A DNA stretch of 64,000 bases from Gordonia phthalatica (GCF_001305675.1 NZ_CP011853.1:3968001-4032000); one strand, 5' to 3'. Counted from the stretch's first letter, positions 35,094 through 43,663 are shown. The notes: generated by a model from the sequence alone, not told the origin. A program made the numbers and translations.

Positions 35094-35276
35094 TCAGTCG
35101 GGCAGCCGCCCGACCTGCTTCAAGGCCATCCGGAGGGCGTACTCGAGCTGACCGTTGATGCTGCGCAGGTCATCGGCGGCCCACTTGGCGATGGCGGCGT
35201 GGACGTCCGGATCCAGCCGCAGGAGGACCTTCTTCGGTTGACGCTTCGCCGGACGGGAAGCGTCCGACTCGGCCAT
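35094..35276 (-). CDS. Ribbon-helix-helix DNA-binding protein
   Basis: 60 residues. KKVLLRLDPDVHAAIAKWAA-type strand followed by two helices (DDLRSINGQLEYALRMALKQ) is the Arc/CopG/antitoxin fold. The ATG overlaps the stop of the SPFH gene by one base (TGATG), so the two are translated together. It may bind the palindrome upstream of the SPFH gene and autoregulate the operon. No toxin gene is next to it. Confidence 0.85.
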   Translation of the reverse strand: MAESDASRPAKRQPKKVLLRLDPDVHAAIAKWAADDLRSINGQLEYALRMALKQVGRLPD

Positions 35277-36160
35277 CAGCCGTACAGGGTGCCGGCGTTG
35301 ACGACGGGCTGCGTGGCCCGGTCACCGCAGAGCACGACCAGAAGGTTCGAGACCATCGCCGCGCGCCGCTCCTCGTCGAGTTCGACGACGCCCTGCTCGG
35401 CGAGGCGGTCGAGCGCGAGCCCGACCATGCCGACGGCGCCCTCGACGATCTGCTGCCGCGCCGCGACCACCTGCGCCGCCTGCTGGCGGACCAGCATGGC
35501 CTGCGCGATCTCGGGTGCATACGCGAGGTGGGTGATGCGGGCTTCGATGATCTCGATGCCGGCGCGTTCGGTGCGCTCGCGGAGTTCGACGGTCAACTCC
35601 TCGGCGATCGTGGCGCCGTCGCGGAGGCTGATCGTGTCCTCCTGATGCGAGTCGTACGGGTAGCTGGTCGCGAGGTGCCGGACGGCGGCCTCGGACTGGA
35701 TGGCCACGTACTCCTCGTAGTCGTCGACCGCGAACGCCGCCTTGAAGGTGTCGACGACCTGATAGACCACCACGGCGGCGATCTCGACGGGGTTGCCGTC
35801 AGCGTCGTTGACCTTCAGCTTCTGCGTCTCGAAGTTGCGGACGCGCAGCGAGATGGTCCGCCGATCGGTCATCGGCGTCACCAGGTAGAAACCGGCTTCG
35901 CTGACCGAACCGATGTACCGTCCGAAGAACTGCAGCACCTTGGCCTCGTTGGGACTGACGACGGTCAGTCCGCTCATGACGATCAGGGCCGCGACGGCCA
36001 GCAGCACGGCCACCACCGTCACGATCACCAGCGCGGGCGACATTCCGTTCGCCACGAGCGCGATGGTGGCGATGGCCACGACGACGCCGATCAGGAAGAC
36101 CGCAATGGTCCCCAGGAGCCCGACGAACCCGTTGGTCCGCCACGCTTTTCGAAAGCTCAT
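35276..36160 (-). CDS. SPFH-domain (prohibitin/slipin-like) membrane protein
   Basis: 294 residues. Two N-terminal membrane helices (VGLLGTIAVFLIGVVVAIAT; ALVIVTVVAVLLAVAALIV), then the SPFH core VVSPNEAKVLQFFGRYIGSV, PVEIAAVVVYQVVD, AVRHLA...LTVELRERTERAGIEIIEARITHLAYA, and a C-terminal helix rich in Ala/Gln. Such proteins form large membrane rings or scaffolds that organise lipid microdomains or guard proteases. AGAGGTGTGAC precedes the ATG. Co-transcribed with the ribbon-helix-helix gene. Confidence 0.92.
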   Translation of the reverse strand: MSFRKAWRTNGFVGLLGTIAVFLIGVVVAIATIALVANGMSPALVIVTVVAVLLAVAALIVMSGLTVVSPNEAKVLQFFGRYIGSVSEAGFYLVTPMTDRRTISLRVRNFETQKLKVNDADGNPVEIAAVVVYQVVDTFKAAFAVDDYEEYVAIQSEAAVRHLATSYPYDSHQEDTISLRDGATIAEELTVELRERTERAGIEIIEARITHLAYAPEIAQAMLVRQQAAQVVAARQQIVEGAVGMVGLALDRLAEQGVVELDEERRAAMVSNLLVVLCGDRATQPVVNAGTLYG

Positions 36161-36199
36161 GTCACACCTCTCAGTCGTCGACGAGCACGACCCCGCCGC

Positions 36200-36223
36200 T
36201 AGCGTAATGATATCACTTCGCTA
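36200..36223. promoter_or_regulatory. 24-bp palindromic operator before the SPFH gene
   Basis: TAGCGTAATGATATCACTTC followed by GCTA is an imperfect palindrome (two mismatched pairs) with the core TGATATCA, in a rare AT-rich patch about 40-60 bp before the SPFH start. Good candidate site for the ribbon-helix-helix protein of the same operon. Confidence 0.6.
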
Positions 36224-36243
36224 TCCGCCGGGAGTCCGAACGA

Positions 36244-37923
36244 CTACCGCGCCGGCCCCGACACCTTCGTCATGCGCCGTGTCCCGGACGTCACCTTCCA
36301 CGACTGCGAGTGGTAGGCGACCGTGTTGCGATCGGTGCGGTCACGCACCGAGTACCAGTCCATCTGTGCGGCCGCGTCGTCGACGGTGAGGACGGCGTAG
36401 CCGTGAGCGTCGGTGTCGACCCAGCGGATGTGATGGTTGGTCGCGCAGATGGCGCTCGACGCGGCGTTGCCGACCGTGCGCTCGGGCACCTTGGCCATGT
36501 CGTCGACGTTGTTCGACGTCACCGATGTCACCACGAACTCCGTGCCGAGTGTTCCGGCGCCCGGGTAGGCGGCGGGCTTGCGTGGGATCTCGTTGGCGAA
36601 GGACATGTGGATGTCGCCGGTCAGGAAGACGACGTTGCGCTTCCCCGCCTTGTCGGCGGCGTCGAGCAGGCGGGCGCGGTCGCGGGTGTAGCCGTCCCAC
36701 TGGTCGCCGTTGAACGGGATGCCGTTCTCGGGGACGCCGATCAGGTCGGTGAGCGCGCCGGTGGTGGCCGGGTCGAGCGGCGGGAGCAGGAACGGCGAGA
36801 TCATCACCGAGTTCCCGACCAGTTGCCAGCGGGTGGTGGAAGTGGTGATGCCGCCGGTGATCCACTGCATCTGGGCGCGCCCGGTGATGGTGGTCTTGTC
36901 GCTGTCGGACTGCTTGCTGAACCGTGACGCCTCCTTGTCGCGGTAGGTTCGCAGGTCGAGCATCGACAGCTCGAGGAGATTGCCGTAGCGCAGCCGCCGG
37001 TAGATGTGCCGGTTGCTCTCGGTGACCACCGGGCGGACCGGCATCCACTCGTAGTAGGCCTGGTCCGCATTGGCCTTGCGGGCCGCCCACGCCCCCTGCG
37101 TGCGCGGATTGTGGTTCTCGGCGCCCGACCGGTAGGAGTTGTCGGCGGTCTCGTGATCGTCCCACGTGACGATGAACGGGTGCACGGCGTGCAGCTTCGC
37201 CAGGTCGGGGTCGGTCTTGTACTGGCCGTGGCGAATCCGATAGTCGGCGAGCGAGACGATGTCGTGCGCGGGCTTGTGGGTGCGGACCGGGCCGGTCTTG
37301 CCGCCGTACTCGCCCGCGCCGTACTCGTAGATGTAGTCGCCGAGGTGGACGACGGCGTCGAGTTCGGTGCGCTTCGCCAGATGCCGGTACGACGCGAAGT
37401 AGCCGGCCTCCCAGTTGGAGCAGCTGACGACGCCGAACTTCACGTTCGCCACGTCGGCGTCGGAGGCCGGCGCCGTCCGGGTGCGACCGATCGGCGAGAC
37501 CGCGCCCGCGGCGGGACCGCCGGTGACGCGGAACCGATACCAGTACAGCGTCCGCGGCGCGAGGCCGCTGACGTCGACCTTGACCGTGTGGTCGCGGGAG
37601 GCGTCGGTCGAGACCGCACCGGAGGCGACGATGGAGCCGAATCCCTTGTCTGAGGACACCTCCCAGGCGACGGATGACGCGGCGCCGCGGCCCGATCCGG
37701 GCGTCGCATCGGCGGTGGGCGTGATGCGCGTCCAGATGATCACGCCGCCCGGCAGCGGGTCGCCGGAGGCCACGCCATGCGCGAAGGCGACCTTCGACGG
37801 CGTCGTACCGCGGGCGTCGCCGCTGCCGACTGCGGTGGGAACACCGATCGCCAGGGCGCCGGCACCGGCGGCGCTCATGAAGGTGCGGCGAGAGACAGGG
37901 AGGGAGATTCGCTTGTCAGACAT
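36244..37923 (-). CDS. phoD: PhoD-type alkaline phosphatase, Tat-exported
   Basis: 559 residues. Twin-arginine signal SRRTFMSAAGAGALAIG, so it is exported folded. An N-terminal Fn3-like PhoD_N domain (FAHGVASGDPLPGGVIIWTR) precedes the metallophosphatase domain with VVHLGDYIYEYG, IVTWDDHETADN and FLTGDIHMSFANE. PhoD enzymes bind Fe/Ca and release phosphate from phosphodiesters such as teichoic acids, DNA or phospholipid head groups. Divergent, 118 bp apart, from another Tat phosphatase; shared phosphate-starvation control is plausible. Confidence 0.93.
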   Translation of the reverse strand: MSDKRISLPVSRRTFMSAAGAGALAIGVPTAVGSGDARGTTPSKVAFAHGVASGDPLPGGVIIWTRITPTADATPGSGRGAASSVAWEVSSDKGFGSIVASGAVSTDASRDHTVKVDVSGLAPRTLYWYRFRVTGGPAAGAVSPIGRTRTAPASDADVANVKFGVVSCSNWEAGYFASYRHLAKRTELDAVVHLGDYIYEYGAGEYGGKTGPVRTHKPAHDIVSLADYRIRHGQYKTDPDLAKLHAVHPFIVTWDDHETADNSYRSGAENHNPRTQGAWAARKANADQAYYEWMPVRPVVTESNRHIYRRLRYGNLLELSMLDLRTYRDKEASRFSKQSDSDKTTITGRAQMQWITGGITTSTTRWQLVGNSVMISPFLLPPLDPATTGALTDLIGVPENGIPFNGDQWDGYTRDRARLLDAADKAGKRNVVFLTGDIHMSFANEIPRKPAAYPGAGTLGTEFVVTSVTSNNVDDMAKVPERTVGNAASSAICATNHHIRWVDTDAHGYAVLTVDDAAAQMDWYSVRDRTDRNTVAYHSQSWKVTSGTRRMTKVSGPAR

Positions 37924-37937
37924 CGGGTGGAACCGTC

Positions 37938-38024
37938 TCAAAGCGAAGTGTCCGCGCGGTGAACTCCGAGTGGCGTCAGGCTTGCGACTCGTGTTCGCGG
38001 CACGGCCATCTCGTTCATCTGAAC
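37938..38024. promoter_or_regulatory. Divergent promoter region of the two phosphatases, possible PHO boxes
   Basis: On the phoD strand GTTCACCGCGC is followed at an 11-bp step by GGACACTTCGC, a partial match to the actinobacterial PhoP box of GTTCACC-type 11-bp repeats. On the other side GTTCATCTGAAC (38013-38024) is a perfect 5-2-5 inverted repeat containing one GTTCA unit. Suggestive only. Confidence 0.4.
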
Positions 38025-38041
38025 ATGCGACGATCATCGCC

Positions 38042-39106
38042 ATGTCCGACAACAGCCCCCAGAAGCCCGCTCGCGGCCTCGACCGTCGTTCCTTCCTCGC
38101 CGGTGCCGCCGCCGTCGGCACCGCCGCCGGTCTCGGCTCCCTCGGCACCGGCACGGCGTCCGCGGCGCAGCGCTATCCGCTGCCCGCCCGCTCCGACGCC
38201 CTGCACCTGTTGGTGACCGGCGACGCCGGAACCGGCGAGAAGCCGCAGTACGCCGTCACCGACGCCGCCCTCGCGATCCACAACACCAAGCCCTTCGACG
38301 CCGCGTTCGGCCTCGGCGACAACATCTACGAGGCCGGCCCCAAGGGACCCGACGACCGCCAGTTCCAGACCAAGTTCGAGAAACCCAACGCGGGCCTGGA
38401 CTTCCCGTGGCTGATGACGCTCGGCAACCACGACAACACCGCGATCTTCCCCGGCGACGGCGGCTGGCTGCTCCGCGGAGACGCCGAGGTGGCCTATCAC
38501 CGCAGGTCCAAGCGCTGGTACATGCCGGCCCGCTACTACGCGGTCTCGCTGGGCTTGGCCGACGTCTTCGTCCTCGACATCAACCCGCTGGCCGCCTACA
38601 TCCCGCCCTTCCTCTCCCCCGAGTGGCAGCCGGGCGGGCACTACATGACGCGGCAGGCGCAGTGGCTCGACCAGGGGCTGCGCACGTCGACCGCACCGTG
38701 GAAGATCGTCTGCACCCACCACCCGTACGCCAACAACGGCCCGCACGGCCCGGCGGGCGACTTCGACGGCCTGCCCGCACCGTTGAACGGGGTGGAGATG
38801 AAGAAGTTCATCGAGAAGCACGTGGCCGGACGCGCCCACTTCCTGTTCTCCGGTCACGACCACAGCCAGCAGGTCCTGGAGAATGTGAGCGGCTTGAAGG
38901 GCACCCGTCAGATCGTGTCCGGGGCTGCGGCGAAGTCGGTGAACGGCAAGTCCGCCAAGCGGTTCCGCGCGAAGTACGAGAACTACACCGACCGCGGCTT
39001 CATGACCCTGAACATCACGCCGTCGGCCCTCACGCTGAACGCCTACGAGGTGGCGGCCAACCGCACCACGTCGCACCGCGCGTTCACGACGACGTACCGC
39101 CGCTGA
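38042..39106 (+). CDS. Tat-exported metallophosphoesterase (purple acid phosphatase-like)
   Basis: 354 residues with Tat signal LDRRSFLAGAAAVGTAAGLG and a cleavage-like ASAAQ. Metallophosphatase motifs in order: VTGDAGTG, GLGDNIYEAG, LGNHDN, CTHHPYANNG and FSGHDHSQQ, giving all expected Asp/Asn/His metal ligands. The arrangement is like the tartrate-resistant acid phosphatase branch. Probably a secreted phosphomonoesterase complementing PhoD. Its 3' end overlaps the convergent DUF998 gene by 23 bp. Confidence 0.92.
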   Translation: MSDNSPQKPARGLDRRSFLAGAAAVGTAAGLGSLGTGTASAAQRYPLPARSDALHLLVTGDAGTGEKPQYAVTDAALAIHNTKPFDAAFGLGDNIYEAGPKGPDDRQFQTKFEKPNAGLDFPWLMTLGNHDNTAIFPGDGGWLLRGDAEVAYHRRSKRWYMPARYYAVSLGLADVFVLDINPLAAYIPPFLSPEWQPGGHYMTRQAQWLDQGLRTSTAPWKIVCTHHPYANNGPHGPAGDFDGLPAPLNGVEMKKFIEKHVAGRAHFLFSGHDHSQQVLENVSGLKGTRQIVSGAAAKSVNGKSAKRFRAKYENYTDRGFMTLNITPSALTLNAYEVAANRTTSHRAFTTTYRR

Positions 39107-39818
39107 CCGCGTCCGACGGTTCCGGTGATGCGGTGGCGGGCCGCCATCGCATCACCGCGACGCCCCAGAACGCGAGCCACACGCTCATGCCGCCGACCTG
39201 GATCCGCTGCGCCAGCCCCAGTCGGTAGTCGCCGTCGAGCCGGTCGGCGCCCAGCATCCAGAGGGTGGCCAGCACGACGATGACGAAGACCAGTCCGCCG
39301 CCGAACCGGAGCCACGGCCAGTCCCGTCGACGCCAGGCCGCCAGGGAGGCCGCACCCATCGCGAAGAAGATGCCGAACACGGCAAGCGAGCTCGTGAGCG
39401 CGTGGAAGTGGTGCAGCTGCGGGAGCAGGCCGCGCGATTCGCTCGGGCACCCGGGATCTCGGCCGGCGAGGCATTCGATGGGCATCAGCGCATCGGCGAT
39501 GGTCGACGCCCCGAACACGGCGATCGCGACGGCCGCGGTGATCGAGAACCGATTCCGCACCAGCATCGGTGGCATCAGCAGTCCAGCGGCCGCGAGCAGG
39601 GCAAACGTGCCGGTGAGGACGTCCCCGGCCACGTAGACGTTGCGATGCGGCATGTGGCCGCTGGCGAGTTCGGAGAGGAACGACCGCATCGGGTCGAGCC
39701 CGGAGTGCAGGAAGTAGTCGAGCACCCAGGATGAATAGCAGACCCCCGCGAGCAGCAGAAGCAGCCCGATCAGCGTCGTTCTGACGCGTTGCCCTCGCAC
39801 TCGTTCGACAGTACTCAA
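39084..39818 (-). CDS. DUF998 membrane protein
   Basis: 244 residues with six to seven membrane helices; starts VRTTLIGLLLLLAGVCYSSW. DUF998-type features are the SFLSELASG loop after helix 1 and the paired helices with Asp/His in between (HHFHALTSSLAVFG). A loop with two Cys (IECLAGRDPGCPSE) probably faces out. Function unknown. Confidence 0.88.
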   Translation of the reverse strand: MSTVERVRGQRVRTTLIGLLLLLAGVCYSSWVLDYFLHSGLDPMRSFLSELASGHMPHRNVYVAGDVLTGTFALLAAAGLLMPPMLVRNRFSITAAVAIAVFGASTIADALMPIECLAGRDPGCPSESRGLLPQLHHFHALTSSLAVFGIFFAMGAASLAAWRRRDWPWLRFGGGLVFVIVVLATLWMLGADRLDGDYRLGLAQRIQVGGMSVWLAFWGVAVMRWRPATASPEPSDAVSGGTSS

Positions 39819-40095
39819 CGGAGCCGCTTCGCCGCGGACGCATCACCGCCGAGCGGAACCTTGATTCGACCATCGGCAGTCTCCGGCGGCGTCATCACGC
39901 GATCTGCGGAACGTGTACGCCCGGGACGGGGAACCCGATTCCAGGTGCCCGCCCGAACGACGCGCGTACGAGCCAGACCAACCAGTCCATGCTGACCGCC
40001 GTCCTCAAGGCCCTGGTGGACCGAGACTCGCTGCGCGGCGAGCGGCACGACGAGCGGCGGCGGCGCCGTCATGAATCAGGCCCACGATCCTGCGC
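39819..40095. other. Gene-free boundary segment
   Basis: 277 bp between DUF998 and the accessory block. Open frames on both strands lack ribosome sites and conserved-looking sequence. One plus-strand frame near 39989 (MLTAVLKALVDRDSL...) looks slightly protein-like and could be the end of a decayed gene. No tRNA or direct repeat marking an insertion was seen. Confidence 0.5.
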
Positions 40096-41058
40096 CTATT
40101 CGTCTCTGCGCGCTCCTCGGCTCGTCACCGGCACCACTTCGATTGCCTCAGCAGCCAAACCTGCACCGCACCGGTCGCAGACGAGCCGGGCGGCGAAGTC
40201 GTGATCCAAATGCTGCCAGTTCATCGCCGGCCCGTCTGCGTCGGCGAACCAGTGATCGGACCACAGCAGGGTCAGCGCGACAACCGGGAAGAAGGCCGCC
40301 CCCTTGGAGGTCAGACGGTATTCGGACCGCCCACTCCCCCTCTTCGCCGTTTCGACGAAACCCTGTTCCACCAGGACCCGCAGACGCTCGGCGAGCACAT
40401 TCGGCGGGATCCGCAACGCGGACTCGAAATCGGCATAACGGCGGATTCCTTGAAAAACGGCGCCGACCACCACCGCCGACCAACGATTGCCGAACACCGT
40501 CATCGTCGACGGGAACTCCTCTGGGGTGCGTGGGGCACTGGCGCGGCGACGCGTTCCAGTATGAGGCAGGGAGCGGGCCCAGCCACCAGCCGGACCCCAG
40601 ATCGCGCGCACGGTACTGAGCTCAGCAGGCTCACCGCACGTCGCACACATCATCCTCGGCCGAAACTCCCTATTGCACAACGCATGTCGCCGCAAGGGCA
40701 GCGCGACGGCACGCTCACCGCCCCACGTTCTCTCCCAGTCCCAGATCGCCAGCAGGATCGGCCAGGTCGCCGCACCGCGCGCGGTGAGAATGTACTCAGC
40801 CCGAATCGGATTGTCCTGATAGATCCGCCGGGCCAGCAGGCCGGCCTCGGACAGCAAGGTCAGCCGTGTCGTGAGGCTGGCCGCAGAGATCGCCAACTCA
40901 GCTTGAAACTGGCTGAAGCGGGTAGCGCCGAGGTGGGCCGCCCGGAGCAGGTGCAGCGACCACTCATCCCCGAGCACCCCCAGCCCCCGCGCGATCGCAT
41001 TGGGCTCGGCCAGCCCCGGCGGCCCGGGACGCACCGCATCGTTGACGGAGATCTTCAT
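40096..41058 (-). CDS. Tandem-domain HxlR-family transcriptional regulator
   Basis: 320 residues made of two HxlR winged-helix units: one at about residues 15-110 (ALGVLGDEWSLHLLRAAHLG-type start, TRLTLLSEAGLLARRIYQD) and one at about 175-260 (VFGNRWSAVVVGAVFQGIRR, LAERLRVLVEQGFVETAKRG). Each is followed by a CxxC pair (CATCGEPA; CDRCGAG), possibly zinc-ribbon remnants. HxlR proteins usually act as dimers of single domains, so this fusion may be a one-chain dimer with an asymmetric site. It lies 46 bp after the thiolase gene on the same transcript and probably controls the divergent promoter at 42.36 kb. Confidence 0.9.
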   Translation of the reverse strand: MKISVNDAVRPGPPGLAEPNAIARGLGVLGDEWSLHLLRAAHLGATRFSQFQAELAISAASLTTRLTLLSEAGLLARRIYQDNPIRAEYILTARGAATWPILLAIWDWERTWGGERAVALPLRRHALCNREFRPRMMCATCGEPAELSTVRAIWGPAGGWARSLPHTGTRRRASAPRTPEEFPSTMTVFGNRWSAVVVGAVFQGIRRYADFESALRIPPNVLAERLRVLVEQGFVETAKRGSGRSEYRLTSKGAAFFPVVALTLLWSDHWFADADGPAMNWQHLDHDFAARLVCDRCGAGLAAEAIEVVPVTSRGARRDE

Positions 41059-41104
41059 GCCAGTCAGCCTAGTGCCCAGCCGCTTCAGCGCCGCGGCGTC
41101 GCAC

Positions 41105-42334
41105 TCATGCCCGCTCCAGGACCACCGCGCTGCCGAGCCCGGCCGCGCCACTGACCGCGGCCACGCCCCGTTTGCCACCCCGTCGCTCTAGTTCAGTCAG
41201 GCATCCGCCGATCATGATCGCCCCGGTCGCACCGAATGCATGGCCCATGGCCAGGGTTCCTCCGTTGGGGTTCATCCGGTCATCGCCGCCATCGGCGTCG
41301 ATCTTCAGATCTCGTTCGAAGCGAAGACACAGCGCCGCGAAGGCCTCGGCGAACTCAAAGCAATCCACCCCGTCGGCGGTGACGTCGAGGCGTTCCAGTG
41401 CGGCCTCCACCGCGTCCTGACCGGCGGTCAGCATCTGCACCGGATGGCCGGCAGTAGCCACGCTGGCCGCGATCCGGGCTCGCGGCGTCAGCCCGGCGCG
41501 CTCCCCCGCCTCCCTCGTGCCGACGACCAGCAGCGCCGCGCCATCGGCCATAGCCGGCGAGGTCCCGCGGGTGTGGCGGTGCTCGATCTGCGACAGCTCG
41601 GGGAACGCGCGCAGCGCGATGGCATCCTGCCCCTGCGCTCCGAGGTCGGCGAAGGCCAGCGGTTGCGCGGCCTGGACAGCGGCGGTGGTATCCGGACGGA
41701 TCAATTCGTCCGCCGCCATCGGATCGGCACCGTCGCGGGCGACTGGGATCACCTCGTCGTCGAACCTCCCGGCCGCCCACGCGCGCGCCGCCCGCTGCTG
41801 GGACCGCACCCCGTACTCGTCGAGTTGCTCGCGCTCGAACCCCTCCAGGGTGGCGTTGAGATCGGCCGCGACGCCCATGTGGATCGACCCGACATCGGCG
41901 ATGGTCTCCGGGTCGGTCCACAGCGGGCCGCCATCGGAGAAGATCGGCACCCGCGATACCGTCTCCACCCCACCGGCGACCACGAGCCCCGCGTCCCCGG
42001 CCTTCACCCGAGCCGCGGCGATGGCGACCGCATCGATCCCCGAGGCGCAGAAGCGGTTCACCATCATCCCCGGCACGTGGTGGCCCCAGCCCGCCCGCAG
42101 CGCAGCGACACGCGCCGGATTGGCCCCCTGCTCGTTCAGCTGGGAAGCGCAGCCGACGATCACATCCGACACCTCACCCGGGTCGACACCGCGCTCCCGC
42201 AACGCCCGCATCAGCTGGATGAGCAGGTCGGTAGCGGTCTGTCCGTGCAGTCCACCGTTGGGCGAGGCCTTCCCTCGCGGGGTACGCACATAGTCGAAGA
42301 TCCACGCGCCGTTCGCGGCGGACGGACTTATCAC
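41105..42334 (-). CDS. Thiolase (acetyl-CoA C-acyltransferase family)
   Basis: 409 residues. Condensing/thiolytic enzyme with nucleophilic Cys in VNRFCASGID and the His motif MNPNGGTLAMGHAFGATGA. The C-terminal catalytic loop, usually CxGGGxG, reads VSGAAGLGSAVV, so the second active-site Cys appears to be Ser. GTG 42334 follows GAGGAGTGAAA and gives MISPSAANGAWIFDYVRTPR. It likely cleaves a beta-ketoacyl-CoA from the pathway encoded here. First gene of the leftward HxlR transcript. Confidence 0.92.
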   Translation of the reverse strand: MISPSAANGAWIFDYVRTPRGKASPNGGLHGQTATDLLIQLMRALRERGVDPGEVSDVIVGCASQLNEQGANPARVAALRAGWGHHVPGMMVNRFCASGIDAVAIAAARVKAGDAGLVVAGGVETVSRVPIFSDGGPLWTDPETIADVGSIHMGVAADLNATLEGFEREQLDEYGVRSQQRAARAWAAGRFDDEVIPVARDGADPMAADELIRPDTTAAVQAAQPLAFADLGAQGQDAIALRAFPELSQIEHRHTRGTSPAMADGAALLVVGTREAGERAGLTPRARIAASVATAGHPVQMLTAGQDAVEAALERLDVTADGVDCFEFAEAFAALCLRFERDLKIDADGGDDRMNPNGGTLAMGHAFGATGAIMIGGCLTELERRGGKRGVAAVSGAAGLGSAVVLERA

Positions 42335-42358
42335 TTTCACTCCTCGATCGAAAGAGCC

Positions 42359-42394
42359 AACTATATTTGACAGAGTCACTCTGATAGTTATAGT
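42359..42394. promoter_or_regulatory. Divergent promoter with embedded operator
   Basis: For the rightward operon TTGACA (42367-42372), a 16-bp spacer and TATAGT (42389-42394) form a near-consensus housekeeping promoter. AGAGT-C-ACTCT (42372-42382) is a perfect palindrome within the spacer, and AACTAT (42359-42364)/ATAGTT (42385-42390) is a wider inverted pair. ACTATA read leftward gives a TATAGT -10 for the thiolase/HxlR transcript. A bound regulator would block both directions. Confidence 0.75.
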
Positions 42395-42445
42395 GACATA
42401 CATCATCCATGATTCGCATCCTCCCTGCTAAGGAGCCCGCACGAG

Positions 42446-43663
42446 ATGACTACTTCCTCCGTCTGGATGCTGGGCGGCTACCAGACCGACTTCGCCCGGA
42501 ACCTGCACCGAGAGGGGCTCGACTTCGCCGATCTCACCGCTGAAGCGGTGACCCAGACCTGCGCAGCCGCTGGCGTCCCCGCGTCCGAGATCGGCGTGGT
42601 CCACATCGGCAACGCGTTCGGTCAGCTGTTCACCGGGCAGGGCCACCTCGGCGCCATGCCCGCCACGGTCTGCCCCGACCTGTGGGGCGTGCCCGCCACC
42701 CGGCACGAGGCTGCCTGCGCATCCGGCGGCACCGCGGTGCTCGCCGCCATGGCCGACCTGCGCGCCGGCAACTACGACGTCGCCCTGGTTCTCGGCGTTG
42801 AGTTGGAGAAGACCGTCTCCGGAGATCAAGCCGCCGCCTACCTGGGCGCCGCAGCGTGGGTCGGACACGAGGGACAGGACGCCACCTACATGTGGCCCTA
42901 CATGTTCGCCGAGATGGCCGAGGAGTACGACCGCCGATACGGCATCGACGATAAGCACCTGCGCCGGATCGCCGAAGTCAACTTCGGCAACGCCCGACTC
43001 AACCCCAATGCGCAGACGCGCGACTGGACCAATCTGGTCTTTGAGGCCGATGACACCGCCAACCCGATTGTCGAAGGCCGGTTGCGACGCACGGACTGCA
43101 GTCAGATCACCGACGGCGCCGCCGGCGTGATCTTGGTCAGCGACCGCTACCGCCGCGAGCACCCCGACGTCACGCCGTGGACCGAGATCACCGGATGGGG
43201 TCACGCGAGCGCCGGACTATCGCTGACGAGCAAGTTCGAGGCCAGCCGCGACGACGAATACGTACTGCCCCACCTGCGCCAGACGATCACCGACGCCCTC
43301 GGCCGCGCCCGCGTCGACCTCGACGACCTCGACGGCGTGGAGGTCCACGACTGCTTCTCGATGAGCGAGTACCTCGTCATCGACCACCTCGGACTCACCG
43401 CGCCCGGCCAGTCGTGGGAGGCGATCGAGACCGGGACCATCGAACGCGACGGCCGACTTCCGATCAACCCCAGCGGCGGATTGATCGGCGGCGGCCATCC
43501 GGTCGGCGCAAGCGGGGTCCGGATGCTGCTCGACGCCGCCTCGCAGGTGTCCGGACGGGCTGGCGACCTGCAGGTCGACGGCGCCACCACCTTCGGGACG
43601 GTCAACTTCGGCGGCAGCACGGCCACCTGCGTCGCCCTCGTGTGCACCACGGTCGACGACTAA
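42446..43663 (+). CDS. SCP2/Ltp-type thiolase family protein
   Basis: 405 residues. Thiolase fold with HEAACASGGTAVL (nucleophile Cys), VHDCFSMSEYL and NPSGGLIGGGHPVGASGVRM, the SCP2-thiolase pattern. AAGGAG lies before the ATG. These proteins are either thiolases or, in the Ltp branch, retro-aldolases for side-chain CoA esters; no DUF35 partner gene is present here, which favours thiolysis. First gene of the rightward operon, followed 48 bp later by the carotenoid oxygenase-family gene. Confidence 0.92.
   Translation: MTTSSVWMLGGYQTDFARNLHREGLDFADLTAEAVTQTCAAAGVPASEIGVVHIGNAFGQLFTGQGHLGAMPATVCPDLWGVPATRHEAACASGGTAVLAAMADLRAGNYDVALVLGVELEKTVSGDQAAAYLGAAAWVGHEGQDATYMWPYMFAEMAEEYDRRYGIDDKHLRRIAEVNFGNARLNPNAQTRDWTNLVFEADDTANPIVEGRLRRTDCSQITDGAAGVILVSDRYRREHPDVTPWTEITGWGHASAGLSLTSKFEASRDDEYVLPHLRQTITDALGRARVDLDDLDGVEVHDCFSMSEYLVIDHLGLTAPGQSWEAIETGTIERDGRLPINPSGGLIGGGHPVGASGVRMLLDAASQVSGRAGDLQVDGATTFGTVNFGGSTATCVALVCTTVDD

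Noticed and set aside
39815..40072. 85-codon minus-strand frame at the edge of the accessory block
   Set aside because: No ribosome site and no recognisable protein pattern; treated as gene-free.
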